A model generated the notes under the pieces. The model made no database searches. It was not told where the DNA came from and saw only the letters and a program-made list of their open reading frames with translations. The position numbers and the translations under genes were made by a program. From Ampullaceana balthica (taxonomy: Eukaryota > Mollusca > Gastropoda > Lymnaeidae): DNA of 64,000 nt. Every line of letters begins with the position of its first letter. Position 1 is the stretch's first letter. The stretch is taken from contig CALYLW010000989.1 in assembly GCA_944989445.1 (NCBI GenBank), positions 62,001 to 126,000 of the forward strand, written 5' to 3'. This document shows positions 1 through 14,400 of this stretch, in pieces.

Positions 1-3000
1 CTATCATTGTTCTCAGTGGAATGACCTGCCAACTAACACTATCATTGTTCTCAGTGGAAAGACCTGCCAACTAACAGTATCATTGTTCTCAGTGGAATGA
101 CCTGCCAACTATAACACTATCATTGTTCTCAGTGGAATGACCTGCCAACTATAACACTATCATTGTTCTCAGTGGAATGACCTGCCATCTAACACTATCA
201 TTGTTCTCAGTGGAATGACCTGCCAACTAACACTATCATTGTTCTCAGTGGAATGACCTGCCAACTATAAGACTATCATTGTTCTTAGTGGAATGACCTG
301 CCAACTAACACTATCATTGTTCTCAGTGGAATGACCTGCCAACTATAACACTATCATTGTTCTCAGTGGAATGACCTGCCAACTAACACTATCATTGTTC
401 TCAGTGGAATGACCTGCCAACTATAACACTATCATTGTTCTCAGTGGAATGACCTGCCAACTATAACACTATCATTGTTCTCAGTGGAATGACCTGCCAA
501 CTATAACACTATCATTGTTCTCAGTGGAATGACCTGCCAACTATAACACTATCATTGTTCTCAGTGGAATGACCTGCCAACTATAACACTATCATTGTTC
601 TCAGTGGAATGACCTGCCAACTATAACACTATCATTGTTCTCAGTGGAATGACCTGCCAACTATAACACTATCATTGTTCTCAGTGGAATGACCTGCCAA
701 CTATAACACTATCATTGTTCTCAGTGGAATGACCTGCCAACTATAACACTATCATTGTTCTCAGTGGAATGACCTGCCAACTATAACACTATCATTGTTC
801 TCAGTGGAATGACCTGCCAACTATAACACTATCATTGTTCTCATTGGAATGACCTGCCAACTATAACACTATCATTGTTCTCAGTGGAATGACCTGCCAA
901 CTAACACTATCATTGTTCTCAGTGGAATGACCTGCCAACTAACACTATCATTGTTCTCATTGGAATGACCTGCCAACAAACACTATCATTGTTCTCAGTG
1001 GAATGACCTGCCAACTAACACTATCATTGTTCTCAGTGGAATGACCTGCCAACTAACACTATCATTGTTCTCAGTGGAATGACCTGCCAACTAACACTAT
1101 CATTGTTCTCAGTGGAATGACCTGCCAACTAACACTATCATTGTTCTCAGTGGAATGACCTGCCAACTATAACACTATCATTGTTCTCAGTGGAATGACC
1201 TGCCAAGTAACACTATCATTGTTCTCAGTGGAATGACCTGCCAACTAACACTATCATTGTTCTCAGTGGAATGACCTGCCAACTAACACTATCATTGTTC
1301 TCAGTGGAATGACCTGCCAACTAACACTATCATTGTTCTCAGTGGAATGACCTGCCAACTAACACTATCATTGTTCTCAGTGGAATGACCTGCCAACTAA
1401 CACTATCATTGTTCTCAGTGGAATGACCTGCCAACTAACACTATCATTGTTCTCAGTGGAATGACCTGCCAACTATAACACTATCATTGTTCTCAGTGGA
1501 ATGACCTGCCAACTATAACACTATCATTGTTCTCAGTGGAATGACCTGCCAACTAACACTATCATTGTTCTCAGTGGAATGACCTGCCAACTAACACTAT
1601 CATTGTTCTCAGTGGAATGACCTGCCAACTATAACACTATCATTGTTCTCAGTGGAATGACCTGCCAACTAACACTATCATTGTTCTCAGTGGAATGACC
1701 TGCCAACTATAACACTATCATTGTTCTCAGTGGAATGACCTGCCAACTATACACTATCATTGTTCTCAGTGGAATGACCTGCCAACTATAACACTATCAT
1801 TGTTCTCAGTGGAATGACCTGCCAACTAACACTATCATTGTTCTCAGTGGAATGACCTGCCAACTATAACACTATCATTGTTCTCAGTGGAATGACCTGC
1901 CAACTAACACTATCATTGTTCTCAGTGGAATGACCTGCCAACTAACACTATCATTGTTCTCAGTGGAATGACCTGCCAACTATAACACTATCATTGTTCT
2001 CAGTGGAATGACCTGCCAACTAACACTATCATTGTTCTCAGTGGAATGACCTGCCAACTAACACTATCATTGTTCTCAGTGGAATGACCTGCCAACTAAC
2101 ACTATCATTGTTCTCAGTGGAAATGACCTGCCAACTAACACTATCATTGTTCTCAGTGGAATGACCTGCCAACTATAACACTATCATTGTTCTCAGTGGA
2201 ATGACCTGCCAACTAACACTATCATTGTTCTCAGTGGAATGACCTGCCAACTAACACTATCATTGTTCTCAGTGGAATGACCTGCCAACTAACACTATCA
2301 TTGTTCTCAGTGGAATGACCTGCCAACTATAACACTATCATTGTTCTCAGTGGAATGACCTGCCAACTAACACTATCATTGTTCTCAGTGGAATGACCTG
2401 CCAACTAACACTATCATTGTTCTCAGTGGAATGACCTGCCAACTAACACTATCATTGTTCTCAGTGGAATGACCTGCCAACTATAACACTATCATTGTTC
2501 TCAGTGGAATGACCTGCCAACTAACACTATCATTGTTCTCAGTGGAATGACCTGCCAACTAACACTATCATTGTTCTCAGTGGAATGACCTGCCAACTAA
2601 CACTATCATTGTTCTCAGTGGAATGACCTGCCAACTAACACTATCATTGTTCTCAGTGGAATGACCTGCCAACTATAACACTATCATTGTTCTCAGTGGA
2701 ATGACCTGCCAACTATAACACTATCATTGTTCTCAGTGGAATGACCTGCCAACTAACACTATCATTGTTCTCAGTGGAATGACCTGCCAACTAACACTAT
2801 CATTGTTCTCAGTGGAATGACCTGCCAACTAACACTATCATTGTTCTCAGTGGAATGACCTGCCAACTAACACTATCATTGTTCTCAGTGGAATGACCTG
2901 CCAACTAACACTATCATTGTTCTCAGTGGAATGACCTGCCAACTAACACTATCATTGTTCTCAGTGGAATGACCTGCCAACTAACACTATCATTGTTCTC

Positions 3001-6000
3001 AGTGGAATGACCTGCCAACTAACACTATCATTGCTCTCAGTGGAATGACCTGCCAACTAACACTATCATTGTTCTCAGTGGAATGACCTGCCAACTAACA
3101 CTATCATTGTTCTCAGTGGAATGACCTGCCAACTAACACTATCATTGTTCTCAGTGGAATGACCTGCCAACTAACACTATCATTGTTCTCAGTGGAATGA
3201 CCTGCCAACTAACACTATCATTGTTCTCAGTGGAATGACCTGCCAACTAACACTATCATTGTTCTCAGTGGAATGACCTGCCAACTAACACTATCATTGT
3301 TCTCAGTGGAATGACCTGCCAACTAACACTATCATTGTTCTCAGTGGAATGACCTGCCAACTAACACTATCATTGTTCTCAGTGGAATGACCTGCCAACT
3401 ATAACACTATCATTGTTCTCAGTGGAATGACCTGCCAACTATAACACTATCATTGTTCTCAGTGGAATGACCTGCCAACTATAACACTATCATTGTTCTC
3501 AGTGGAATGACCTGCCAACTAACACTATCATTGTTCTCAGTGGAATGACCTGCCAACTAACACTATCATTGTTCTCAGTGGAATGACCTGCCAACTAACA
3601 CTATCATTGTTCTCAGTGGAATGACCTGCCAACTAACACTATCATTGTTCTCAGTGGAATGACCTGCCAACTATAACACTATCATTGTTCTCAGTGGAAT
3701 GACCTGCCAACTATAACACTATCATTGTTCTCAGTGGAATGACCTGCCAACTATAACACTATCATTGTTCTCAGTGGAATGACCTGCCAACTAACACTAT
3801 CATTGTTCTCAGTGGAATGACCTGCCAACTATAACACTATCATTGTTCTCAGTGGAATGACCTGCCAACTAACACTATCATTGTTCTCAGTGGAATGACC
3901 TGCCAACTAACACTATCATTGTTCTCAGTGGAATGACCTGCCAACTATAACACTATCATTGTTCTCAGTGGAATGACCTGCCAACTAACACTATCATTGT
4001 CTCAGTGGAATGACCTGCCAACTATAACACTATCATTGTTCTCAGTGGAATGACCTGCCAACTAACACTATCATTGTTCTCAGTGGAATGACCTGCCAAC
4101 TATAACACTATCATTGTTCTCAGTGGAATGACCTGCCAACTAACACTATCATTGTTCTCAGTGGAATGACCTGCCAACTAACACTATCATTGTTCTCAGT
4201 GGAATGACCTGCCAACTAACACTATCATTGTTCTCAGTGGAATGACCTGCCAACTAACACTATCATTGTTCTCAGTGGAATGACCTGCCAACTAACACTA
4301 TCATTGTTCTCAGTGGAATGACCTGCCAACTATAACACTATCATTGTTCTCAGTGGAATGACCTGCCAACTATAACACTATCATTGTTCTCAGTGGAATG
4401 ACCTGCCAACTAACACTATCATTGTTCTCAGTGGAATGACCTGCCAACTAACACTATCATTGTTCTCAGTGGAATGACCTGCCAACTAACACTATCATTG
4501 TTCTCAGTGGAATGACCTGCCAACTAACACTATCATTGTTCTCAGTGGAATGACCTGCCAACTAACACTATCATTGTTCTCAGTGGAATGACCTGCCAAC
4601 TATAACACTATCATTGTTCTCAGTGGAATGACCTGCCAACTATAACACTATCATTGTTCTCAGTGGAATGACCTGCCAACTATAACACTATCATTGTTCT
4701 CAGTGGAATGACCTGCCAACTAACACTATCATTGTTCTCAGTGGAATGACCTGCCAACTATAACACTATCATTGTTCGCAGTGGAATGACCTGCCAACTA
4801 ACACTATCATTGTTCTCAGTGGAATGACCTGCCAACTATAACACTATCATTGTTCTCAGTGGAATGACCTGCCAACTATAACACTATCATTGTTCTCAGT
4901 GGAATGACCTGCCAACTATAACACTATCATTGTTCTCAGTGGAATGACCTGCCAACTATAACACTATCATTGTTCTCAGTGGAATGACCTGCCAACTAAC
5001 ACTATCATTGTTCTCAGTGGAATGACCTGCCAACTATAACACTATCATTGTTCTCAGTGGAATGACCTGCCAACTAACACTATCATTGTTCTCAGTGGAA
5101 TGACCTGCCAACTATAACACTATCATTGTTCTCAGTGGAATGACCTGCCAACTATAACACTATCATTGTTCTCAGTGGAATGACCTGCCAACTAACACTA
5201 TCATTGTTCTCAGTGGAATGACCTGCCAACTAACACTATCATTGTTCTCAGTGGAATGACCTGCCAACTAACAGTATCATTGTTCTCAGTGGAATGACCT
5301 GCCAACTAACAGTATCATTGTTCTCAGTGGAATGACCTGCCAACTATAACACTATCATTGTTCTCAGTGGAATGACCTGCCAACTATAACACTATCATTG
5401 TTCTCAGTGGAATGACCTGCCAACTATAACACTATCATTGTTCTCAGTGGAATGACCTGCCAACTATAACACTATCATTGTTCTCAGTGGAATGACCTGC
5501 CAACTATAACACTATCATTGTTCTCAGTGGAATGACCTGCCAACTGTAACACTATCATTGTTCTCAGTGGAATGACCTGCCAACTATAACACTATCATTG
5601 TTCTCAGTGGAATGACCTGCCAACTAACACTATCATTGTTCTCAGTGGAATGACCTGCCAACTAACACTATCATTGTTCTCAGTGGAATGACCTGCCAAC
5701 TAACAGTATCATTGTTCTCAGTGGAATGACCTGCCAACTAACAGTATCATTGTTCTCAGTGGAATGACCTGCCAACTAACACTATCATTGTTCTCAGTGG
5801 AATGACCTGCCAACTATAACACTATCATTGTTCTCAGTGGAATGACCTGCCAACTAACACTATCATTGTTCTCAGTGGAATGACCTGCCAACTAACAGTA
5901 TCATTGTTCTCAGTGGAATGACCTGCCAACTAACAGTATCATTGTTCTCAGTGGAATGACCTGCCAACTAACACTATCATTGTTCTCAGTGGAATGACCT

Positions 6001-9000
6001 GCCAACTATAACACTATCATTGTTCTCAGTGGAATGACCTGCCAACTATAACACTATCATTGTTCTCAGTGGAATGACCTGCCAACTATAACACTATCAT
6101 TGTTCTCAGTGGAATGACCTGCCAACTAAACACTATCATTGTTCTCAGTGGAATGAACTGCCAACTATAACACTATCATTGTTCTCAGTGGAATGACCTG
6201 CCAACTATAACACTATCATTGTTCTCAGTGGAATGACCTGCCAACTATAACACTATCATTGTTCTCAGTGGAATGACCTGCCAACTAACACTATCATTGT
6301 TCTCAGTGGAATGACCTGCCAACTATAACACTATCATTGTTCTCAGTGGAATGACCTGCCAACTATAACACTATCATTGTTCTCAGTGGAATGACCTGCC
6401 TACTATAACACTATCATTGTTCTCAGTGGAATGACCTGCCAACTAACACTATCATTGTTCTCAGTGGAATGACCTGCCAACTAACACTATCATTGTTCTC
6501 AGTGGAATGACCTGCCAACTATAACACTATCATTGTTCTCAGTGGATTGACCTGCCAACTAACACTATCATTGTTCTCAGTGGAATGACCTGCCAACTAA
6601 CACTATCATTGTTCTCAGTGGAATGACCTGCCAACTAACACTATCATTGTTCTCAGTGGAATGACCTGCCAACTATAACACTATCATTGCTCTCAGTGGA
6701 ATGACCTGCCAACTAACACTATCATTGTTCTCAGTGGAATGACCTGCCAACTAACACTATCATTGTTCTCAGTGGAATGACCTGCCAACTAACACTATCA
6801 TTGTTCTCAGTGGAATGACCTGCCAACTAACACTATCATTGTTCTCAGTGGAATGACCTGCCAACTAACACTATCATTGTTCTCAGTGGAAATGACCTGC
6901 CAACTAACACTATCATTGTTCTCAGTGGAATGACCTGCCAACTAACACTATCATTGCTCTCAGTGGAAATGACCTGCCAACTAACACTATCATTGCTCTC
7001 AGTGGAATGACCTGCCAACTAACACTATCATTGCTCTCAGTGGAATGACCTGCCAACTAACACTATCATTGTTCTCAGTGGAATGACCTGCCAACTAACA
7101 CTATCATTGTTCTCAGTGGAATGACCTGCCAACTAACACTATCATTGTTCTCAGTGGAATGATCTGCCAACTAACACTATCATTGCTCTCAGTGGAATGA
7201 CCTGCCAACTAACACTATCATTGTTCTCAGTGGAATGACCTGCCAACTAACACTATCATTGTTCTCAGTGGAATGACCTGCCAACTAACACTATCATTGT
7301 TCTCAGTGGAATGACCTGCCAACTAACACTATCATTGTTCTCAGTGGAAAGACCTGCCAACTAACACTATCATTGTTCTCAGTGGAATGACCTGCCAACT
7401 ATAACACTATCATTGTTCTCAGTGGAATGACCTGCCAACTATAACACTATCATTGTTCTCAGTGGAATGACCTGCCAACTATAACACTATCATTGTTCTC
7501 AGTGGAATGACCTGCCAACTAACACTATCATTGTTCTCAGTGGAATGACCTGCCAACTAACACTATCATTGTTCTCAGTGGAATGACCTGCCAACTAACA
7601 CTATCATTGTTCTCAGTGGAATGACCTGCCAACTAACACTATCATTGTTCTCAGTGGAATGACCTGCCAACTATAACACTATCATTGTTCTCAGTGGAAT
7701 GACCTGCCAACTATAACACTATCATTGTTCTCAGTGGAATGACCTGCCAACTATAACACTATCATTGTTCTCAGTGGAATGACCTGCCAACTAACACTAT
7801 CATTGTTCTCAGTGGAATGACCTGCCAACTATAACACTATCATTGTTCTCAGTGGAATGACCTGCCAACTAACACTATCATTGTTCTCAGTGGAATGACC
7901 TGCCAACTAACACTATCATTGTTCTCAGTGGAATGACCTGCCAACTATAACACTATCATTGTTCTCAGTGGAATGACCTGCCAACTAACACTATCTCAGT
8001 GGAATGACCTGCCAACTATAACACTATCATTGTTCTCAGTGGAATGACGTTCCAACTAACACTATCATTGTTCTCAGTGGAATGACCTGCCAACTATAAC
8101 ACTATCATTGTTCTCAGTGGAATGACCTGCCAACTAACACTATCATTGTTCTCAGTGGAATGACCTGCCAACTAACACTATCATTGTTCTCAGTGGAATG
8201 ACCTGCCAACTAACACTATCATTGTTCTCAGTGGAATGACCTGCCAACTAACACTATCATTGTTCTCAGTGGAAAGACCTGCCAACTAACACTATCATTG
8301 TTCTCAGTGGAATGACCTGCCAACTTAACACTATCATTGTTCTCAGTGGAATGACCTGCCAACTATAACACTATCATTGTTCTCAGTGGAATGACCTGCC
8401 AACTAACACTATCATTGTTCTCAGTGGAATGACCTGCCAACTAACACTATCATTGTTCTCAGTGGAATGACCTGCCAACTAACACTATCATTGTTCTCAG
8501 TGGAATGACCTGCCAACTAACACTATCATTGTTCTCAGTGGAATGACCTGCCAACTAACACTATCATTGTTCTCAGTGGAATGACCTGCCAACTATAACA
8601 CTATCATTGTTCTCAGTGGAATGACCTGCCAACTATAACACTATCATTGTTCTCAGTGGAATGACCTGCCAACTATAACACTATCATTGTTCTCAGTGGA
8701 ATGACCTGCCAACTAACACTATCATTGTTCTCAGTGGAATGACCTGCCAACTATAACACTATCATTGTTCGCAGTGGAATGACCTGCCAACTAACACTAT
8801 CATTGTTCTCAGTGGAATGACCTGCCAACTATAACACTATCATTGTTCTCAGTGGAATGACCTGCCAACTATAACACTATCATTGTTCTCAGTGGAATGA
8901 CCTGCCAACTATAACACTATCATTGTTCTCAGTGGAATGACCTGCCAACTCTAACACTATCATTGTTCTCAGTGGAATGACCTGCCAACTAACACTATCA

Positions 9001-11184
9001 TTGTTCTCAGTGGAATGACCTGCCAACTATAACACTATCATTGTTCGCAGTGGAATGACCTGCCAACTAACACTATCATTGTTCTCAGTGGAATGACCTG
9101 CCAACTATAACACTATCATTGTTCTCAGTGGAATGACCTGCCAACTATAACACTATCATTGTTCTCAGTGGAATGACCTGCCAACTAACACTATCATTGT
9201 TCTCAGTGGAATGACCTGCCAACTAACACTATCATTGTTCTCAGTGGAATGACCTGCCAACTAACAGTATCATTGTTCTTAGTGGAATGACCTGCCAACT
9301 AACAGTATCATTGTTCTCAGTGGAATGACCTGCCAACTATAACACTATCATTGTTCTCAGTGGAATGACCTGCCAACTATAACACTATCATTGTTCTCAG
9401 TGGAATGACCTGCCAACTATAACACTATCATTGTTCTCAGTGGAATGACCTGCCAACTATAACACTATCATTGTTCTCAGTGGAATGACGTGCCAACTAT
9501 AACACTATCATTGTTCTCAGTGGAATGACCTGCCAACTATAACACTATCATTGTTCTCAGTGGAATGACCTGCCAACTATAACACTATCATTGTTCTCAG
9601 TGGAATGACCTGCCAACTATAACACTATCATTGTTCTCAGTGGAATGACCTGCCAACTAACACTATCATTGTTCTCAGTGGAATGACCTGCCAACTAACA
9701 GTATCATTGTTCTCAGTGGAATGACCTGCCAACTAACAGTATCATTGTTCTCAGTGGAATGACCTGCCAACTAACAGTATCATTGTTCTCAGTGGAATGA
9801 CCTGCCAACTATAACACTATCATTGTTCTCAGTGGAATGACCTGCCAACTAACACTATCATTGTTCTCAGTGGAATGACCTGCCAACTAACAGTATCATT
9901 GTTCTCAGTGGAATGACCTGCCAACTAACAGTATCATTGTTCTCAGTGGAATGACCTGCCAACTAACAGTATCATTGTTCTCAGTGGAATGACCTGCCAA
10001 CTATAACACTATCATTGTTCTCAGTGGAATGACCTGCCAACTATAACACTATCATTGTTCTCAGTGGAATGACCTGCCAACTATAACACTATCATTGTTC
10101 TCAGTGGAATGACCTGCCAACTAAAACACTATCATTGTTCTCAGTGGAATGACCTGCCAACTATAACACTATCATTGTTCTCAGTGGAATGACCTGCCAA
10201 CTATAACACTATCATTGTTCTCAGTGGAATGACCTGCCAACTATAACACTATCATTGTTCTCAGTGGAATGACCTGCCAACTAACACTATCATTGTTCTC
10301 AGTGGAATGACCTGCCAACTATAACACTATCATTGTTCTCAGTGGAATGACCTGCCAACTATAACACTATCATTGTTCTCAGTGGAATGACCTGCCTACT
10401 ATAACACTATCATTGTTCTCAGTGGAATGACCTGCCAACTAACACTATCATTGTTCTCAGTGGAATGACCTGCCAACTAACACTATCATTGTTCTCAGTG
10501 GAATGACCTGCCAACTAACACTATCATTGTTCTCAGTGGAATGACCTGCCAACTATAACACTATCATTGTTCTCAGTGGAATGACCTGCCAACTATAACA
10601 CTATCATTGTTCTCAGTGGAATGACCTGCCAACTAACACTATCATTGCTCTCAGTGGAATGACCTTCCAACTAACACTATCATTGTTCTCAGTGGAATGA
10701 CCTGCCAACTATAACACTATCATTGCTCTCAGTGGAATGACCTGCCAACTAACACTATCATTGTTCTCAGTGGAATGACCTGCCAACTAACAGTATCATT
10801 GTTCTCAGTGGAATGACCTGCCAACTATAACACTATCATTGTTCTCAGTGGAATGACCTGCCAACTAACACTATCATTGTTCTCAGTGGAATGACCTGCC
10901 AACTATAACACTATCATTGTTCTCAGTGGAATGACCTGCCAACTATAACACTATCATTGTTCTCAGTGGAATGACCTGCCAACTAACACTATCATTGTTC
11001 TCAGTGGAATGACCTGCCAACTAACACTATCATTGTTCTCAGTGGAATGACCTGCCAACTATAACACTATCATTGTTCTCAGTGGAATGACCTGCCAACT
11101 ATAACACTATCATTGTTCTCAGTGGAATGACCTGCCAACTAACACTATCATTGTTCTCAGTGGAATGACCTGCCAACTATAACA
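1..11184. repeat. 38/40-bp minisatellite, about 285 copies
   Basis: The unit reads CTATCATTGTTCTCAGTGGA followed by ATGACCTGCCAACTAACA (38 bp) or ATGACCTGCCAACTATAACA (40 bp). The two length classes differ by one TA and are interspersed irregularly. The array is very homogeneous. Rare marker variants include GCTCTC, TTCGCAG, ACAGT for ACACT, TACT for AACT and small deletions near 3,990 and 7,990. It starts before the window. No frame stays open for long, and nothing suggests coding. Confidence 0.98.
3001..10700. repeat. Two tandem copies of a roughly 4.0-kb higher-order repeat within the 38/40-bp array
   Basis: The order of long (40) and short (38) units and of rare variants repeats with an offset near 4,000 bp. 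GCTCTC lies at 3,033 and 7,033. A triple long unit starts at 3,401 and 7,401. A deleted unit lies near 3,990 and 7,990. TTCGCAG lies at 4,778 and 8,771. ACAGT pairs lie near 5,271 and 9,264, and TACT near 6,401 and 10,397. The small drift in offset reflects TA and single-unit indels since duplication. Boundaries are approximate. Confidence 0.85.
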
Positions 11185-11221
11185 CTTGAATAACTTTCCA
11201 ACTAGAATAATGGAATAACCT

Positions 11222-11460
11222 GTTAACTATAACAATACAATGACATGGCAACTATAACAATACAATGACATGGAAACTATAACAATACAATGACATGGCA
11301 AATATAACAATACAATGACATGGAAACTATAACAATACAATGACATGGAGACTATAACAATACAATGACATGGAGACTATAACAATACAATGACATGGAA
11401 ACTATAACAATACAATGACATGGAAACTATAACAATACAATGACATGGAAACTATAACAT
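11222..11460. repeat. 25-bp tandem repeat, about 10 copies
   Basis: The unit is close to ACTATAACAATACAATGACA plus TGGAA. The part AATGACATGGCAACTATAAC nearly matches AATGACCTGCCAACTATAAC of the preceding 40-bp unit, so this array looks like a shortened derivative of its neighbour. A degenerate transition of about 40 bp precedes it. Confidence 0.93.
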
Positions 11461-11469
11461 TTGAATGAC

Positions 11470-14400
11470 TTGCAACAGTGACCACTAAGCAGGTCCAACA
11501 GTGACCACTAAGCAGGTCCAACAGTGACCACTAAGCAGGTCCAACAGTGACCACTAACAGGTCCAACAGTGACCACTAAGCAGGTCCAACAGTGACCACT
11601 AACAGGTCCAACAGTGACCACTAAGCAGGTCCAACATTCACCACTAACAGGTCCAACAGTGACCACTAAGCAGGTCCAACAGTGACCACTAACAGGTCCA
11701 ACAGTGACCACTAAGCAGGTCCAACAGTGACCACTAACAGGTCCAACAGTGACCACTAAGCAGGTCCAACATTCACCACTAACAGGTCCAACAGTGACCA
11801 CTAAGCAGGTCCAACATTCACCACTAACAGGTCCAACAGTGACCACTAAGCAGGTCCAACAGTGACCACTAACAGGTCCAACAGTGACCACTAAGCAGGT
11901 CCAACAGTGACCACTAACAGGTCCAACAGTGACCACTAAGCAGGTCCAACAGTGACCACTAACAGGTCCAACAGTGACCACTAAGCAGGTCCAACATTCA
12001 CCACTAACAGGTCCAACAGTGACCACTAAGCAGGTCCAACAGTGACCACTAACAGGTCCAACAGTGACCACTAAGCAGGTCCAACAGTGACCACTAAGCA
12101 GGTCCAACAGTGACCACTAAGCAGGTCCAACAGTGACCACTAAGCAGGTCCAACAGTGACCACTAAGCAGGTCCAACATTCACCACTAACAGGTCCAACA
12201 GTGACCACTAAGCAGGTCCAACATTCACCACTAACAGGTCCAACAGTGACCACTAAGCAGGTCCAACATTCACCACTAACAGGTCCAACAGTGACCACTA
12301 ACAGGTCCAACAGTAACCACTAAGCAGGTCCAACATTCACCACTAACAGGTCCAACAGTGACCACTAAGCAGGTCCAACAGTGACCACTAAGCAGGTCCA
12401 ACAGTGACCACTAAGCAGGTCCAACAGTGACCACTAACAGGTCCAACAGTGACCACTAAGCAGGTCCAACAGTGACCACTATCAGGTCCAACATTCACCA
12501 CTAACAGGTCCAACAGTAACCACTAACAGGTCCAACAGTGACCACTAACAGGTCCAACAGTGACCACTAAGCAGGTCCAACATTCACCACTAACAGGTCC
12601 AACAGTAACCACTAAGCAGGTCCAACATTCACCACTAACAGGTCCAACAGTAACCACTAACAGGTCCAACATTCACCACTAACAGGTCCAACAGTGACCA
12701 CTAAGCAGGTCCAACAGTGACCACTAAGCAGGTCCAACAGTGACCACTAACAGGTCCAACAGTGACCACTAAGCAGGTCCAACAGTGACCACTATCAGGT
12801 CCAACATTCACCACTAACAGGTCCAACAGTAACCACTAAGCAGGTCCAACATTCACCACTAACAGGTCCAACAGTAACCACTAACAGGTCCAACAGTGAC
12901 CACTAACAGGTCCAACAGTGACCACTAAGCAGGTCCAACATTCACCACTAACAGGTCCAACAGTGACCACTAACAGGTCCAACAGTAACCACTAACAGGT
13001 CCAACAGTGACCACTAACAGGTCCAACAGTGACCACTAAGCAGGTCCAACATTCACCACTAACAGGTCCAACAGTAACCACTAAGCAGGTCCAACATTCA
13101 CCACTAACAGGTCCAACAGTAACCACTAACAGGTCCAACAGTGACCACTAACAGGTCCAACAGTAACCACTAACAGGTCCAACATTCACCACTAACAGGT
13201 CCAACATTCACCACTAACAGGTCCAACAGTAACCACTAACAGGTCCAACAGTAACCACTAAGCAGGTCCAACATTCACCACTAACAGGTCCAACAGTGAC
13301 CACTAAGCAGGTCCAACATTCACCACTAACAGGTCCAACAGTGACCACTAAGCAGGTCCAACAGTAACCACTAACAGGTCCAACAGTGACCACTAAGCAG
13401 GTCCAACAGTAACCACTAACAGGTCCAACAGTGACCACTAAGCAGGTCCAACATTCACCACTAACAGGTCCAACAGTAACCACTAACAGGTCCAACATTC
13501 ACCACTAACAGGTCCAACAGTAACCACTAACAGGTCCAACAGTGACCACTAAGCAGGTCCAACATTCACCACTAACAGGTCCAACAGTGACCACTAAGCA
13601 GGTCCAACAGTGACCACTAAGCAGGTCCAACATTCACCACTAACAGGTCCAACAGTGACCACTAACAGGTCCAACAGTGACCACTAAGCAGGTCCAACAT
13701 TCACCACTAACAGGTCCAACAGTGACCACTAAGCAGGTCCAACAGTGACCACTAAGCAGGTCCAACATTCACCACTAACAGGTCCAACAGTAACCACTAA
13801 CAGGTCCAACAGTGACCACTAACAGGTCCAACAGTGACCACTAAGCAGGTCCAACAGTGACCACTAAGCAGGTCCAACATTCACCACTAACAGGTCCAAC
13901 AGTGACCACTAAGCAGGTCCAACAGTGACCACTAAGCAGGTCCAACAGTGACCACTAAGCAGGTCCAACATTCACCACTAACAGGTCCAACAGTGACCAC
14001 TAAGCAGGTCCAACATTCACCACTAAGCAGGTCCAACATTCACCACTAAGCAGGTCCAACATTCACCACTAACAGGTCCAACAGTGACCACTAACAGGTC
14101 CAACAGTGACCACTAAGCAGGTCCAACATTCACCACTAAGCAGGTCCAACAGTGACCACTAAGCAGGTCCAACATTCACCACTAACAGGTCCAACAGTGA
14201 CCACTAAGCAGGTCCAACATTCACCACTAACAGGTCCAACAGTGACCACTAACAGGTCCAACAGTGACCACTAAGCAGGTCCAACATTCACCACTAACAG
14301 GTCCAACAGTGACCACTAAGCAGGTCCAACATTCACCACTAACAGGTCCAACAGTGACCACTAAGCAGGTCCAACAGTGACCACTAAGCAGGTCCAACAG

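Noticed and set aside
1..11184. CRISPR-like regular repeats
   Set aside because: There are no distinct spacers: units are head-to-tail and nearly identical. The flanks are eukaryotic and there are no cas genes.
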